A stretch of DNA of 34,386 nt, taken from positions 1 through 34,386 of the forward strand of contig NZ_JAELVH010000064.1 of assembly GCF_019399235.1 (NCBI RefSeq), in the 5' to 3' direction. The DNA comes from Streptomyces poriferorum (lineage in GTDB: Bacteria > Actinomycetota > Actinomycetes > Streptomycetales > Streptomycetaceae). This document shows positions 8,052 to 17,600 of the stretch, piece after piece (the stretch's first letter is position 1; every line of letters begins with the position of its first letter). The position numbers and the translations under genes are program-made. The notes beneath the pieces were generated by a model. That model did no database searches, was not told the DNA's origin, and saw nothing but the letters and a program-made list of their open reading frames with translations.

Positions 8052-8255
8052 TTAGGCCGGGACGATGTTCTCCGCCTGCGGGCCCTTCTGGCCCTGCGTG
8101 ACGTCGAAGGAGACCTTCTGGCCCTCCTGGAGCTCACGGAAGCCCTGGGTGGCGATGTTGGAGTAGTGGGCGAAGACGTCGGCGCCGCCGCCGTCCTGCT
8201 CGATGAAGCCGAAGCCCTTTTCCGAGTTGAACCACTTCACGGTTCCAGTAGCCAT
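8052..8255 (-). CDS. cold-shock protein, CspA family
   Basis: A 67-residue single OB-fold nucleic-acid chaperone. The RNA-binding motifs are clear: RNP1 as KGFGFIEQ (14-21) and RNP2 as DVFAHYS (26-32). The length and ends ([10 protein letters not shown] to AENIVPA) match Streptomyces cold-shock proteins of the Sc7.0/ScoF type. It binds single-stranded RNA or DNA in the cytoplasm and melts secondary structure. The ATG is preceded by TTAGGAGAATGAC. The leader is AT-rich for this genome, with a TAAAGT -10 candidate at 8294-8299. The DEAD-box helicase gene follows downstream on the same strand, a functional pairing in RNA unfolding. Confidence 0.96.
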   Translation of the reverse strand: MATGTVKWFNSEKGFGFIEQDGGGADVFAHYSNIATQGFRELQEGQKVSFDVTQGQKGPQAENIVPA

Positions 8256-8293
8256 GTCATTCTCCTAAAACAGGTGCAGTGCCGGAAATCCGC

Positions 8294-8299
8294 ACTTTA
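8294..8299 (-). promoter_or_regulatory. candidate -10 box for the cold-shock gene
   Basis: On the minus strand TAAAGT sits about 40 bases upstream of the cold-shock ATG, which would give a leader of roughly 30 bases. No clear -35 is present at 17 bp. A second, weaker possibility (TTGCAG at 8408-8413 with an AT-rich box near 8385) lies farther up. It would start transcription inside the hairpin at 8355-8383. Confidence 0.35.
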
Positions 8300-8354
8300 C
8301 GAATTCCAAGTCGCCGCATTGAGCCCCACCCGGAGAAAGCCGGAAAACAATAAA

Positions 8355-8383
8355 GCGCCTGAGGAAGCATTCCCGTCAGGCGC
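8355..8383 (-). terminator. intrinsic terminator with T-rich tail, upstream of the cold-shock gene
   Basis: GCGCCTGA (8355-8362) pairs exactly with TCAGGCGC (8376-8383); an inner GGAA/TTCC pair extends the stem. Reading the minus strand, TTTATTGTTTT follows directly. This is the classical form of a factor-independent terminator and is uncommon in so GC-rich a genome. It would end transcription from the TetR gene. The 304-bp gap 8256-8559 holds this hairpin, the cold-shock promoter, and no gene. Confidence 0.6.
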
Positions 8384-8559
8384 ACATAAAGTTCATGGGT
8401 ACCAAAACTGCAACCGGATCACCGTAGCACGATCTGCCGACCAGCGGTGGGACGCGCCGCGCCGTCGGCCGGCGGATTTCGGGGAGATCCCTTGGGGCGT
8501 CCGGCCAAGGGGCCTGTCGAAACTGTTCGAACCCGTTCCGCGGACCGTCCCCGGCCGGT

Positions 8560-9171
8560 TCAGTGACGTGACGCGATGCCGTCCAGGACCATCGAGAGGT
8601 ACTGGCGGGCGATCTCCTCCGGGCTGTGCAGGCCGCCCGGCCGGTACCAGGACGCGGCGACCCAGACGGTGTCGCGGACGAACCGGTAGGTGAGGCGGAT
8701 GTCGAGGTCGTCCCGGAAGGTCCGGTCGGCGACGCCTCGCTCCAGGGTGCCGAGCCAGGCCTTCTCGAACTTCTCCTGGGACTCGACGAGGTACTGGAAG
8801 CGGGGCTGGGCCGCCAGGTGCCGGGCCTCCTTCTGGTAGATGGCGACGGCCGCACGGTGGCGGTCGATCTCGCGGAAGGATTCGGTGACGAGTGCCTCGA
8901 TGGTCTCCCGGGGGCCGAGCCCCGCGTCGAGGACGGCGTCGTACCCCTCCCAGAGCTCGTTCAGGAAGGTGGAGAGGATCTCGTCGAGCATCGATTCCTT
9001 GGAATCGAAGTGGTAGTAGAGGCTGCCCGCGAGCATGCCGGCCGCGTCCGCGATCCTGCGGACGGTCGTGGCGTTGTATCCCTGGGCGGCGAACACCTCG
9101 GCGGCGGTGGCGAGCAGTTCGTCACGGCGCTCGGGCGAGGGGGTCACCTGGGGCTTCTTCTTGGTAGGCAC
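8560..9171 (-). CDS. TetR-family regulator, KstR2-like
   Basis: A 203-residue TetR repressor. The N-terminal helix-turn-helix covers about 15-62 (LLATAAEVFAAQGYNATTVRRI, then LAGSLYYHFDSKESM). The C-terminal half resembles the mycobacterial KstR2 type (TetR_C_33), with blocks such as IYQKEARHLAAQPRF and RFVRDTVWVAASWYRPGG. KstR2 binds a CoA-thioester breakdown product of the sterol C/D rings; relatives respond to other acyl-CoAs. Here no lipid genes adjoin, so the ligand and targets are unknown. The GTG at 9171 has GGAG nine bases upstream. The longer open frame up to 9813 overlaps the next gene and is not real. A U-tailed hairpin follows some 180 bases after the stop. Confidence 0.9.
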   Translation of the reverse strand: MPTKKKPQVTPSPERRDELLATAAEVFAAQGYNATTVRRIADAAGMLAGSLYYHFDSKESMLDEILSTFLNELWEGYDAVLDAGLGPRETIEALVTESFREIDRHRAAVAIYQKEARHLAAQPRFQYLVESQEKFEKAWLGTLERGVADRTFRDDLDIRLTYRFVRDTVWVAASWYRPGGLHSPEEIARQYLSMVLDGIASRH

Positions 9172-9239
9172 CCGCCCATTCTCCGCCCGGCTGCCGCGGC
9201 CCCGGACGGGCCCCGTCCCCGCCGCCCCGCGCGGGCCCG

Positions 9240-9746
9240 TCAGGGCGCTGTGACCGTCGACCCGTCGTCGTTGCCCCGGCGGATCGTGTGCAGTGGCCGG
9301 CCGGGGCGCCAGACCTGGACGACCAGGGTGTCTCCGCCCTCGAGCCCGGTGCGTACGACCTCGGTGAGCTCCACCCGGAAGAGGTGGAAGGGTTCCGGCG
9401 GCTTCACCTCGTCGATGAAGCGGGCGAGCAGGTCCGGGTCGGCCACCTCCACCGCGCGTCCCGAGATCCGTACGTCCCCGTCGGCCATCTCGGCGTCGGG
9501 GCCCGGGTTGGCCTGCACCGCGAAGCGGGGATCGCGGCGCAGGTCCAGTGCCTTGCGTGAGTTCGGCATCATGCCGAGGAGCGGCTGGTCCAGCCGGAAG
9601 TCCACTTCGAGGCCGGTCACGCGGGGCGATCCGTCCTTGCGAACGGTCGCCAGGACGTGGTGCTTGTACTGCTCGAAGCGACGGCGCACGGTGTCGGCGA
9701 AGTCCGGTTCGGCGGCCTGGAAGTCCGCCCAGTTCGATGAGGTCAT
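9240..9746 (-). CDS. pyridoxamine-5'-phosphate-oxidase-fold protein
   Basis: A 168-residue split beta-barrel protein. The domain runs from about residue 15 (DTVRRRFEQYKHHVLATVRKDG) through GLEVDFRLDQPLLGMM to KALDLRRDPRFAVQ. This is the typical layout of the PNPOx-like superfamily, which binds FMN or F420 as a dimer. It is most like uncharacterised actinobacterial members, not true PdxH, so a vitamin B6 role is unlikely. I chose the ATG at 9746; an in-frame ATG at 9800 would add 18 residues lacking domain character. It lies 68 bp upstream of the TetR gene on the same strand and may share a transcript. Cytoplasmic; substrate unknown. Confidence 0.85.
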   Translation of the reverse strand: MTSSNWADFQAAEPDFADTVRRRFEQYKHHVLATVRKDGSPRVTGLEVDFRLDQPLLGMMPNSRKALDLRRDPRFAVQANPGPDAEMADGDVRISGRAVEVADPDLLARFIDEVKPPEPFHLFRVELTEVVRTGLEGGDTLVVQVWRPGRPLHTIRRGNDDGSTVTAP

Positions 9747-9914
9747 GACCCCATCGAACCCGGGAATCCCGACATCCTCTGTCCGGATTCGCCCCAGCAA
9801 CGCGATGGACCACCCGGACGGGTGCCGCAGCGGCCCCGGCGTGGTGTGCTGGAAGGGGTGGAGGCCGCCGTCCGGGCGGCAGGGAGGGCCGCTCCCTCTC
9901 CGAGGTGAGTTCAG

Positions 9915-10202
9915 ATGGCGATCTTCATGAAGGCGTCGCTGCCGGGTGTGACGACGGACCAGTACGACGCGCTCAACGCGGAACTGGAGTCACTGCCAGG
10001 CGACACGTTCGCGGGCTGTCTCTCGCACGTCTGCGTGGCCACCGATTCGGGCATCGAGGTGTACGACCTCTGGGAGTCCCAGGAGGCCATGGACAAGTTC
10101 GGCGCGGTGATCATGCCCGTCGCCGAGAAGCAGGGACTGCCCGCCCCGAGTGAACCCCCGGCGGTCTCCCAGGTACACCGCTACTGGGTACCGGGCTCGT
10201 AA
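9915..10202 (+). CDS. small protein with monooxygenase-like (dimeric alpha-beta barrel) fold
   Basis: A 95-residue soluble protein beginning MAIFMKASLPGVTTDQYDALN and containing GIEVYDLWESQEAMDKF. This length and pattern (beta strand, helix, then a VxDxWES block) match small ferredoxin-like alpha-beta barrel proteins of the antibiotic biosynthesis monooxygenase (ABM) type. These form dimers and may oxidise or merely bind small aromatic compounds. GAGGTGAG precedes the ATG. Its 3' end overlaps the convergent HutD-family gene by 22 bp. Catalytic activity cannot be claimed from sequence alone. Confidence 0.72.
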   Translation: MAIFMKASLPGVTTDQYDALNAELESLPGDTFAGCLSHVCVATDSGIEVYDLWESQEAMDKFGAVIMPVAEKQGLPAPSEPPAVSQVHRYWVPGS

Positions 10203-10765
10203 CCCGACACGGTCACCAGCGCCGCGTCGCCCTGGGTCCGCAGCACGCACGACGCCCTGCTCCGCAGCAGCACCGCGTCGTAGCGGCCGAGCCGGACATC
10301 CGTACCGTCGATGACGGCACCGTCCTCCAGCGCCACGGCCAGCACCGCCCCGCCCTCCGGAGCCATCAGCCGGAGGGTGCCGCGTACCACCGCCGTCTCG
10401 GCCCGGACGCGGTCCCTGCGGTACATCACGTTGAGGTTCACGACCGGGCCCGCCAGCAGCCGGCCGTCCGTCCCCACGTCACCCGGGAAGTCGTGCGGCC
10501 AGTACGGCTCGTCGACGATGTGGTGCTCACCGTCCACCATCAGGTCCATCCCGGCCCCCTCCACCACCGTCAGGGTCCGGTCGACGCCCGGGAACACGGA
10601 GAACGGACCGTCCGCGGCCACGTCCGCCAGGCTGACCCGCCAGTCGAAGTCGCCGGTCGTGGTGCCGGGGGACGCGGCGATCTCGCGGGTCGTGCCCCCG
10701 CCGTTCCGCCACGCCACAGGTGTGCGGCCGGCGGCACGCAGGATCCGGAACGCCTCGGCGGTCAT
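10181..10765 (-). CDS. HutD/Ves-family cupin protein
   Basis: A 194-residue bicupin of the HutD family. The diagnostic N-terminal block is VAWRNGGGTTREIA (about 17-30), followed by DFDWRVSLADVAADGPFSVFPGVDRTL (39-65). HutD proteins are often found with histidine-utilisation genes and have been proposed to limit the pathway, but no hut gene is present here. The ATG at 10765 has GGAG about 12 bases upstream. A much longer open frame on this strand is a shadow of the rhomboid gene. Its 3' end overlaps the convergent small protein gene. Soluble; molecular role uncertain. Confidence 0.85.
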   Translation of the reverse strand: MTAEAFRILRAAGRTPVAWRNGGGTTREIAASPGTTTGDFDWRVSLADVAADGPFSVFPGVDRTLTVVEGAGMDLMVDGEHHIVDEPYWPHDFPGDVGTDGRLLAGPVVNLNVMYRRDRVRAETAVVRGTLRLMAPEGGAVLAVALEDGAVIDGTDVRLGRYDAVLLRSRASCVLRTQGDAALVTVSGYEPGTQ

Positions 10766-10888
10766 CAGGGGGGGCTCCGATCGTCGGCGGTGAGGAACCC
10801 CGAGCCTAGACCGCTCCCCCGGGTTCGCTATCTTGATCGCCGCCGCCCCCACCGGCCTCTGTTCGCACCCCCGATGAAGGAGCCGGCC

Positions 10889-11812
10889 ATGGAGGCCGCC
10901 GTCACTACGTGCTATCGCCACCCCTCGTACGAGACGTATGTGAGCTGCACCCGCTGCGAACGCTTCATCTGCCCCGACTGCATGCGTGAGGCGGCCGTCG
11001 GCCATCACTGCGTGGAGTGCGTGAAGGAGGGGCAGCGCTCGGTGCGGCAGGCGCGGACGGTGTTCGGCGGTGCGGCGGCACGGAACGCGGTGCCGCTCGT
11101 CACGTATGTGCTGATGGGCCTCAACATCCTGGTGTACCTGGGCGAGCTGGTCCGTCCGGGGATCGTCGACCGGTTCGCGATGACGGGTGCCGGGCTGACC
11201 GGCCCGGACGGCAGCCAGTACGTCTACGTGGACGGGGGTTTCCCGGGGTTCGACGTGATCGGCGTGGTGGACGGTGAGTGGTACCGGCTGCTGACCGGGG
11301 CCTTCCTGCACCTGCCGCCGGGCGAGTCCACCCTCGGATCGCTGCCGTTCGGGGTACTGCACATCCTCTTCAACATGTACGCGCTGTGGAATCTGGGCCG
11401 GGTCGTCGAGCAGGAACTGGGCCGGGTCCGGTATCTCGCGCTGTATCTGCTGTCCGCGCTGGGCGGTTCGGTGCTGCTCTACCTGATCGCGCCGCTCGAC
11501 TCCGCGGTGGGCGCTTCGGGGGCGGTCTTCGGTCTCGCGGCGTCGTTCTGGGTCATCAACCGGCGGCTGGGCCGGGACATGCGGGCGGTGAACCGGTTCC
11601 TGGCCGGGTTCCTGGTCTGGATGGTGATCTCGGCGGCCTTCACCTCGTGGCAGGGGCATCTGGGCGGCCTGCTGACCGGTGCGGTCGTCACGGTCGTCTA
11701 CGCGTACGCCCCGGCGCAGCGCCGTACGCCGGTGCAGGCGGCCGGGTGTGTGGTGCTGCTGGCCGTGCTGGTGCTGCTGGTGGTCCTCAAGAGCTCGGCG
11801 CTGACGGGCTGA
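10889..11812 (+). CDS. rhomboid-family intramembrane serine protease with N-terminal zinc finger
   Basis: A 307-residue integral membrane protease that cleaves transmembrane substrates within the bilayer. Residues 8-44 form a B-box-like zinc finger (C8, H11, C20, C23, C28/C31, H39/H40, C41, C44) in the cytoplasm. The six-helix rhomboid domain begins near residue 68. The HILFN motif (158-162) lies in the second helix of the core, catalytic Ser210 sits in GASGAVFG (208-215), and catalytic His257 sits in GHLGGLLTG. A further hydrophobic helix ends the protein (about 284-300). The ATG at 10889 has AAGGAG seven bases upstream; an in-frame ATG at 10874 is less well placed. The gene is divergent from the HutD gene and precedes the permease gene by 35 bp. 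Substrates are unknown. Confidence 0.93.
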   Translation: MEAAVTTCYRHPSYETYVSCTRCERFICPDCMREAAVGHHCVECVKEGQRSVRQARTVFGGAAARNAVPLVTYVLMGLNILVYLGELVRPGIVDRFAMTGAGLTGPDGSQYVYVDGGFPGFDVIGVVDGEWYRLLTGAFLHLPPGESTLGSLPFGVLHILFNMYALWNLGRVVEQELGRVRYLALYLLSALGGSVLLYLIAPLDSAVGASGAVFGLAASFWVINRRLGRDMRAVNRFLAGFLVWMVISAAFTSWQGHLGGLLTGAVVTVVYAYAPAQRRTPVQAAGCVVLLAVLVLLVVLKSSALTG

Positions 11813-11847
11813 GCGGCATCGGGTGCCCGGTCTGACACGATGCCCGC

Positions 11848-13083
11848 ATGCGGAATGATCACTCCGCGCCGGGCGCCGTGCGTTCCGGTGCGGTCACCCT
11901 GGTGCGGCGGCTGCATCCTCTGGACTGGCTGGCGGGCGGGCTACTCGTCCTGGGGCTGGCCGCCGCGGCGACCGGACTGCTGCCCGCCGGGGCGGCGGCC
12001 GACCAGATGCGGCGTATCGGGCCGCTGCTGGCGTTCCTGGCCACCGTGATCGTGCTGGCGGAACTGGCGGGCCGGGCGCAGGTCTTCGATGTGGTGGCGG
12101 CCTGGGTGGCGCGCGCGGGGCGGGGCCGCTATCCCCTGCTCTTCGGGCTCTGCGTGGTGTTCGCCTCGCTGACCACGATCACCCTGAACCTGGATACGAC
12201 CGCGGTCCTGCTCACCCCCGTGATGCTGGCACTCGGTACCCGGGTGGGCATCGCGGCCCTGCCGTTGGCGATGACGACGGTGTGGCTGGCCAATACGGCG
12301 AGTCTGCTGCTGCCGGTGTCGAACCTGACCAATCTGCTGGCGGCGGACCGGGTGGCGCTGTCGCCGGCCGGTCTGGCCGGCGTGATGTGGCTGCCCCAGC
12401 TGGCCGCGATCGGGGTGACGGCGGGGTGCCTGTGGGTGTTCTACTGGCGCCGCGGCCGGCGCGGCGCGGACCGCTACACCCCGCCCGCGCTGCCCGTGCC
12501 CGGTGACCCGGTGCTGCTGAGGATCTGCGCGGTGGCGTGCGTCGGATTCCTGCTGGCGATCCTGCTGCTGGACGTGCCGTTGTGGTCGGCCTCGCTGGTC
12601 GCGATGGTGGTCGTGGTGGCGGCCTATGCGGTGCGCCGCCGGGAGGAGCTGCGCCTCTCGCTGGTCCCGTGGCGGCTGCTGGTGCTGGTGCCGGGGATGT
12701 TCCTGGTCGTGGAGACGGTCGGCGCGCACGGGCTGCACGAGCTGCTGGTGCGCGCGCTCGGCTCGGACGACGGCTTCGCGGGCATGCTGCGTTCGGCCGG
12801 GGTGGGTGCCGGGCTGTCGAACGTGCTGAACAACCTGCCGGCGTACGTGGCGGGCGAGGCGGTCATCCCCGCGGACAACCACCACCAGCTGCTGGCCCTG
12901 CTGATCGGGGTCAACGCGGGGTCCGTCGTCACGCCGTGGGGTTCGCTGGCGACGTTGCTGTGGTTCGAGCGGTGCCGCTGGCAGGGGACGCGGATCGATG
13001 TGCGGCGCTTCGTCCTGACCGGTCTGGTGCTGTCGGTGACGGCGGTGTCCGCCGCCACCTGCGCGCTGGCTCTGGTCACCTGA
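11848..13083 (+). CDS. SLC13/ArsB-type membrane permease
   Basis: A 411-residue permease with about ten hydrophobic segments in two related halves. The first half carries NLDTTAVLLTPVMLALG and NTASLLLPVSNLTNLL. The second carries NVLNNLPAYVAGE and GVNAGSVVTPWGSLATLLW. These paired motifs define the ion transporter superfamily that includes ArsB, NhaD and SLC13 (DASS) carriers. No arsenic-resistance genes adjoin, so arsenite export is only one option; an organic or inorganic anion is also possible. ATG at 11848 has no ribosome-binding site. CACGAT ends six bases before it, so a leaderless transcript is possible. It may be co-transcribed with the rhomboid gene 35 bp upstream. A hairpin follows the stop. 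Confidence 0.88.
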   Translation: MRNDHSAPGAVRSGAVTLVRRLHPLDWLAGGLLVLGLAAAATGLLPAGAAADQMRRIGPLLAFLATVIVLAELAGRAQVFDVVAAWVARAGRGRYPLLFGLCVVFASLTTITLNLDTTAVLLTPVMLALGTRVGIAALPLAMTTVWLANTASLLLPVSNLTNLLAADRVALSPAGLAGVMWLPQLAAIGVTAGCLWVFYWRRGRRGADRYTPPALPVPGDPVLLRICAVACVGFLLAILLLDVPLWSASLVAMVVVVAAYAVRRREELRLSLVPWRLLVLVPGMFLVVETVGAHGLHELLVRALGSDDGFAGMLRSAGVGAGLSNVLNNLPAYVAGEAVIPADNHHQLLALLIGVNAGSVVTPWGSLATLLWFERCRWQGTRIDVRRFVLTGLVLSVTAVSAATCALALVT

Positions 13084-13117
13084 GGAGCGGGGCGGCGACC
13101 TGCCCCTGGATGCGCCA

Positions 13118-13159
13118 CGGCGCCTGCCGAATCGTCCGGTCGGGGACGGGCAGGCGCCG
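13118..13159. terminator. bidirectional hairpin between permease and gltD
   Basis: CGGCGCCTGCC (13118-13128) pairs exactly with 13149-13159, and an inner CGTCC/GGACG pair (13133-13137 with 13144-13148) extends the stem. It lies in the 121-bp gap between two convergent genes and can serve both. Confidence 0.75.
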
Positions 13160-13204
13160 CGTTCAGTTCCGTACGCCGTTGTACGGGACGTCTGTGTGCC
13201 GTGA

Positions 13205-14665
13205 TCAGACCGTCAGGGAACGGTCCGTCGGGCGGATCGGGGCCGGCAGTGCGCTGGCTCCGGTCAGGAAGCGGTCCACGCCGCGTGCCGCGGAGCGGCC
13301 CTCGGCGATGGCCCACACGATGAGGGACTGGCCGCGGCCGGCGTCACCGGCGACGAACACGCCGTCGACGTTGGTGGCGTAGTCGTCGTCACGGGCGACG
13401 TTGCCCCGTGCGTCGAGCTCCAGACCGAACTGCTGGACCAGGCCGTTGGCCTGGTCCGTGCCGGTGAAGCCCATCGCGAGGGTGACCAGCTGTGCGGGGA
13501 TCTGCCGCTCGGTGCCGGGCTTCTGCTCCAGCTTACCGTCCTTGAACTCCACCTCGACGAGGTGGAGGGCAGCCACGTTGCCGTCCTCGTCGCCCTCGAA
13601 GTGAGTGGTCGAGACGGAGTAGACGCGCTCGCCGCCCTCCTCGTGTGCGGAGGTGACCTTGTAGAGCATGGGGAAGGTCGGCCAGGGCTGGTTGGCGTTC
13701 CGGTCCTCGCCCGGCTGCGGCATGATCTCCAGCTGGGTGACGGAGGCCGCACCCTGCCGGTGGGCGGTGCCGACGCAGTCGGCGCCGGTGTCGCCGCCGC
13801 CGATGACGACGACGTGCTTGCCCTCGGCGGTGATCGGGGAGACCGTCAGGTCGCCCTCCTGCACCTTGTTGGCGAGCGGCAGGTACTCCATCGCGAAGTG
13901 CACGCCGTTCAGCTCGCGGCCCGGGACGGGCAGGTCGCGGGAGACGGTGGCGCCGGCGGCGATGACGACGGCGTCGTAGCGGCGCCGCAGCTTCGCGGCG
14001 TCGACGTCCTTGCCGACCTCGACCTCGGTGCGGAACTTGGTGCCCTCCGCGCGCATCTGCTCGATGCGGCGGTTGATGTGCGACTTCTCCATCTTGAACT
14101 CGGGGATGCCGTACCGGAGGAGTCCCCCGATGCGGTCCGCGCGCTCGTAGACGGCGACGGTGTGGCCGGCCCGGGTCAGCTGCTGGGCGGCGGCCAGTCC
14201 GGCCGGGCCGGAGCCGATGACGGCCACGGTCTTGCCGGAGAGGCGCTCGGGCGGCTGCGGGGTGACGTCGCCGCGGTCCCACGCCTGGTCGATGATGGAG
14301 ACTTCGACGTTCTTGATGGTGACGGCCGGCTGGTTGATGCCGAGCACGCACGCCGACTCGCACGGAGCCGGGCAGAGCCGCCCGGTGAACTCCGGGAAGT
14401 TGTTCGTGGCGTGCAGGCGCTCGGACGCGGCGGTCCAGTCCTCGCGGTAGGCGTAGTCGTTCCACTCGGGGATGAGGTTTCCGAGCGGACAGCCGTTGTG
14501 GCAGAACGGGATGCCGCAGTCCATGCAGCGGCCGGCCTGCTTGCTGATGATCGGGAGCAGCGAGCCCGGAACGTAGACCTCGTTCCAGTCCTTGACGCGC
14601 TCGCCGACGGGGCGGGTCTTGGCGACCTCGCGGCCGGTGGTCAGGAAGCCCTTGGGGTCAGCCAT
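13205..14665 (-). CDS. gltD: glutamate synthase [NADPH] small subunit
   Basis: A 486-residue FAD- and Fe-S-containing subunit that takes electrons from NADPH and passes them to GltB for glutamate synthesis from glutamine and 2-oxoglutarate. The N-terminal Fe-S cysteines are all visible: C47, C50, C55, C59, and C98, C102, C106. FAD binding is shown by [13 protein letters not shown] (151-163) and NADPH binding by GGGDTG further on. The C-terminal FAD contact [18 protein letters not shown] is present. The length is close to the usual 470-490. The ATG lies inside the last codons of gltB (8-bp overlap), so translation is coupled. The reaction is the GOGAT half of ammonium assimilation in the cytoplasm. 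Confidence 0.98.
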   Translation of the reverse strand: MADPKGFLTTGREVAKTRPVGERVKDWNEVYVPGSLLPIISKQAGRCMDCGIPFCHNGCPLGNLIPEWNDYAYREDWTAASERLHATNNFPEFTGRLCPAPCESACVLGINQPAVTIKNVEVSIIDQAWDRGDVTPQPPERLSGKTVAVIGSGPAGLAAAQQLTRAGHTVAVYERADRIGGLLRYGIPEFKMEKSHINRRIEQMRAEGTKFRTEVEVGKDVDAAKLRRRYDAVVIAAGATVSRDLPVPGRELNGVHFAMEYLPLANKVQEGDLTVSPITAEGKHVVVIGGGDTGADCVGTAHRQGAASVTQLEIMPQPGEDRNANQPWPTFPMLYKVTSAHEEGGERVYSVSTTHFEGDEDGNVAALHLVEVEFKDGKLEQKPGTERQIPAQLVTLAMGFTGTDQANGLVQQFGLELDARGNVARDDDYATNVDGVFVAGDAGRGQSLIVWAIAEGRSAARGVDRFLTGASALPAPIRPTDRSLTV

Positions 14666-17600
14666 TGGTCGCCGCCTCCATCATCTTCTCGGTGGTCTCC
14701 TGCTCGGAGAGACCGGCGAGCTCAGCGGCGTCCTTGGCGGCGAGCACTGCCTTGTAGGTGGACGGGATGATCTTGCTGAACCGGGCCACCGCGGTGTCCC
14801 AGTCGGCCAGCAGCTTCTCGGCGACCGTGGATCCGGTCTCCTCCTGGTGGCGGCGCACGACGTCGTGCAGCCACTGCCTGTCGGTGTCGGAGAGTTCCTC
14901 GACGGCGCCGAGGTTCCCGACGTTGACGTTGTCGCGGTTCAGGTCGATGACGTACGCGACACCGCCCGACATGCCGGCCGCGAAGTTGCGTCCGGTCTCG
15001 CCGAGGACGACGGCGTGTCCGCCGGTCATGTACTCGCAGCCGTGGTCGCCCACGCCTTCCGAGACGACCGTGGCGCCGGAGTTGCGGACGCAGAACCGTT
15101 CACCGGTGCGGCCGCGCAGGAACAGTTCGCCGCCGGTGGCGCCGTAGGCGATGGTGTTGCCCGCGATGGTGGAGTACTCGGCGAGGTGGTCGGCGCCGCG
15201 GTCCGGACGGACGACGACGCGGCCGCCGGAGAGGCCCTTGCCGACGTAGTCGTTGGCGTCGCCCTCCAGGCGCAGCGTCACACCGCTGGGGAGGAAGGCG
15301 CCGAAGGACTGGCCCGCGGAGCCGGTGAAGGTGATGTCGATGGTGTCCTGGGGCAGGCCCGCACCGCCGAACTTCTTCGTGACCTCGTGACCGAGCATCG
15401 TGCCGACGGTGCGGTTGATGTTGCGGATCGCGATCTGCGCGCGGACCGGCTGGGCGGACTCGGCGCTGTCGGCGTTCAGGGCGTCGGCGGCGAGCTTGAT
15501 GAGCTCGTTGTCGAGGGCCTTGGCCAGACCGTGGTCCTGCTCGGCGATCTGGTGCCGGGCGGCGCCTTCGGCCAGCTCGGGGACGTAGAACAGCGGCTTG
15601 AGGTCGAGGCCCTGGGCCTTCCAGTGCGTGATCGCACGGTCGGTGTCCAGGAGCTCGGCGTGGCCGACGGCCTCTTCGATCGTACGGAAGCCGAGCTCGG
15701 CGAGGATCTCGCGGACTTCCTGGGCGATGAACTCGAAGAAGTTGACGATGTACTCGGCCTTGCCGGAGAAGCGGTCGCGCAGGACCGGGTTCTGGGTGGC
15801 GATGCCGACCGGGCAGGTGTCGAGGTGGCAGACGCGCATCATGACGCAGCCGGAGACGACGAGCGGCGCGGTCGCGAAACCGAACTCCTCGGCGCCCAGC
15901 AGTGCGGCGATGACGACGTCGCGGCCGGTCTTGAGCTGGCCGTCGGTCTGCACGACGATGCGGTCGCGCAGGCCGTTGAGGAGCAGCGTCTGCTGGGTCT
16001 CGGCGAGGCCGAGCTCCCAGGGGCCGCCCGCGTGCTTCAGGGAGGTGAGCGGGGAGGCGCCCGTTCCGCCGTCGTGGCCGGAGATGAGGACGACGTCCGC
16101 GTGCGCCTTGGAGACACCGGCGGCGACCGTGCCGACACCGACCTCGGAGACCAGCTTCACGTGGATGCGGGCCGCCGGGTTGGCGTTCTTGAGGTCGTGG
16201 ATCAGCTGAGCCAGGTCCTCGATGGAGTAGATGTCGTGGTGCGGCGGCGGGGAGATCAGACCGACACCCGGGGTGGAGTGCCGGGTCTTGGCGACCCACG
16301 GGTAGACCTTGTGGCCGGGCAGCTGGCCGCCCTCGCCGGGCTTGGCGCCCTGCGCCATCTTGATCTGGATGTCGTCCGCGTTGACCAGGTACTCACTGGT
16401 GACACCGAAGCGGCCGGAGGCGACCTGCTTGATGGACGAGCGGCGGGCCGGGTCGTAGAGCCGGTCGGCGTCCTCGCCGCCCTCACCGGTGTTGGACTTG
16501 CCGCCCAGCTGGTTCATGGCGATGGCGAGGGTCTCGTGCGCCTCGCGGGAGATCGAGCCGTACGACATGGCGCCGGTGGAGAAGCGCTTGACGATGTCGG
16601 CCACGGACTCGACCTCGTCGATGTCGATGGCCTCGCGGTCCGAGGCGAAGCCGAAGAGTCCGCGGAGCGTCATCAGGCGCTCGGACTGCTCGTTCACCCG
16701 GTCCGTGTACTTCTTGAAGATGTCGTACCGGCGGTTGCGGGTGGCGTGCTGGAGGCGGAAGACCGTCTCCGGGTCGAACAGGTGCGGCTCGCCCTCGCGG
16801 CGCCACTGGTACTCGCCGCCGATCTCCAGCGCGCGGTGCGAGGCGGAGATGCCGGAGGCGGGGTAGCCCTTGGCGTGCCGGGCGGCGACCTCCTTGGCGA
16901 CGACGTCGAGGCCGGCGCCGCCGATCTTGGTGGCGGTGCCGTTGAAGTACTGCGCGACGAAGTCCTCGTCGAGGCCGACGGCCTCGAAGACCTGGGCGCC
17001 GCGGTAGGAGGCGACGGTGGAGATGCCCATCTTGGACATGACCTTGAGGACGCCCTTGCCCAGCGCGTAGATGAGGTTGCGGATGGCCTGTTCGGCCTCG
17101 ATGCCCTCGATGAACGTGCCGGCTCGGACGAGGTCCTCGACGGACTCCATGGCCAGGTAGGGGTTGACCGCGGCGGCGCCGTAGCCGATCAGCAGGGCGA
17201 CGTGGTGGACCTCGCGGACGTCACCGGCCTCGACCAGCAGGCCCACCTGGGTGCGCTGCTTGGTGCGGATGAGGTGGTGGTGGACGGCCGAGGTGAGCAG
17301 CAGCGACGGGATCGGCGCGTGCTCGGCGTCGGAGTGCCGGTCGGACAGGACGATCAGGCGGGCGCCGTCCTCCATGGCGGCGTCGACCTCGGTGCAGATC
17401 TGCTCGATCCGCGCGGCGAGTGCCTCGCCGCCGCCGCCGACCCGGTAGAGGCCGGAAAGCGTGGCGGCCTTCATGCCCGGCATGTCGCCGTCGGCGTTGA
17501 TGTGTATGAGCTTGGCCAGCTCGTCGTTGTCGATCACCGGGAAGGGCAGCGTGACGCTGCGACATGCCGCGGCGGTCGGCTCCAGGATGTTGCCCGCGGG

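Noticed and set aside
8560..9813. 417-codon version of the TetR gene
   Set aside because: The extra N-terminus overlaps the neighbouring flavin-fold gene and is low-complexity; the GTG at 9171 has a ribosome-binding site and begins the known domain.
10181..10765. Histidine-utilisation locus suggested by the HutD-family gene
   Set aside because: No hutH, hutU, hutI or regulator is nearby; the gene stands alone.
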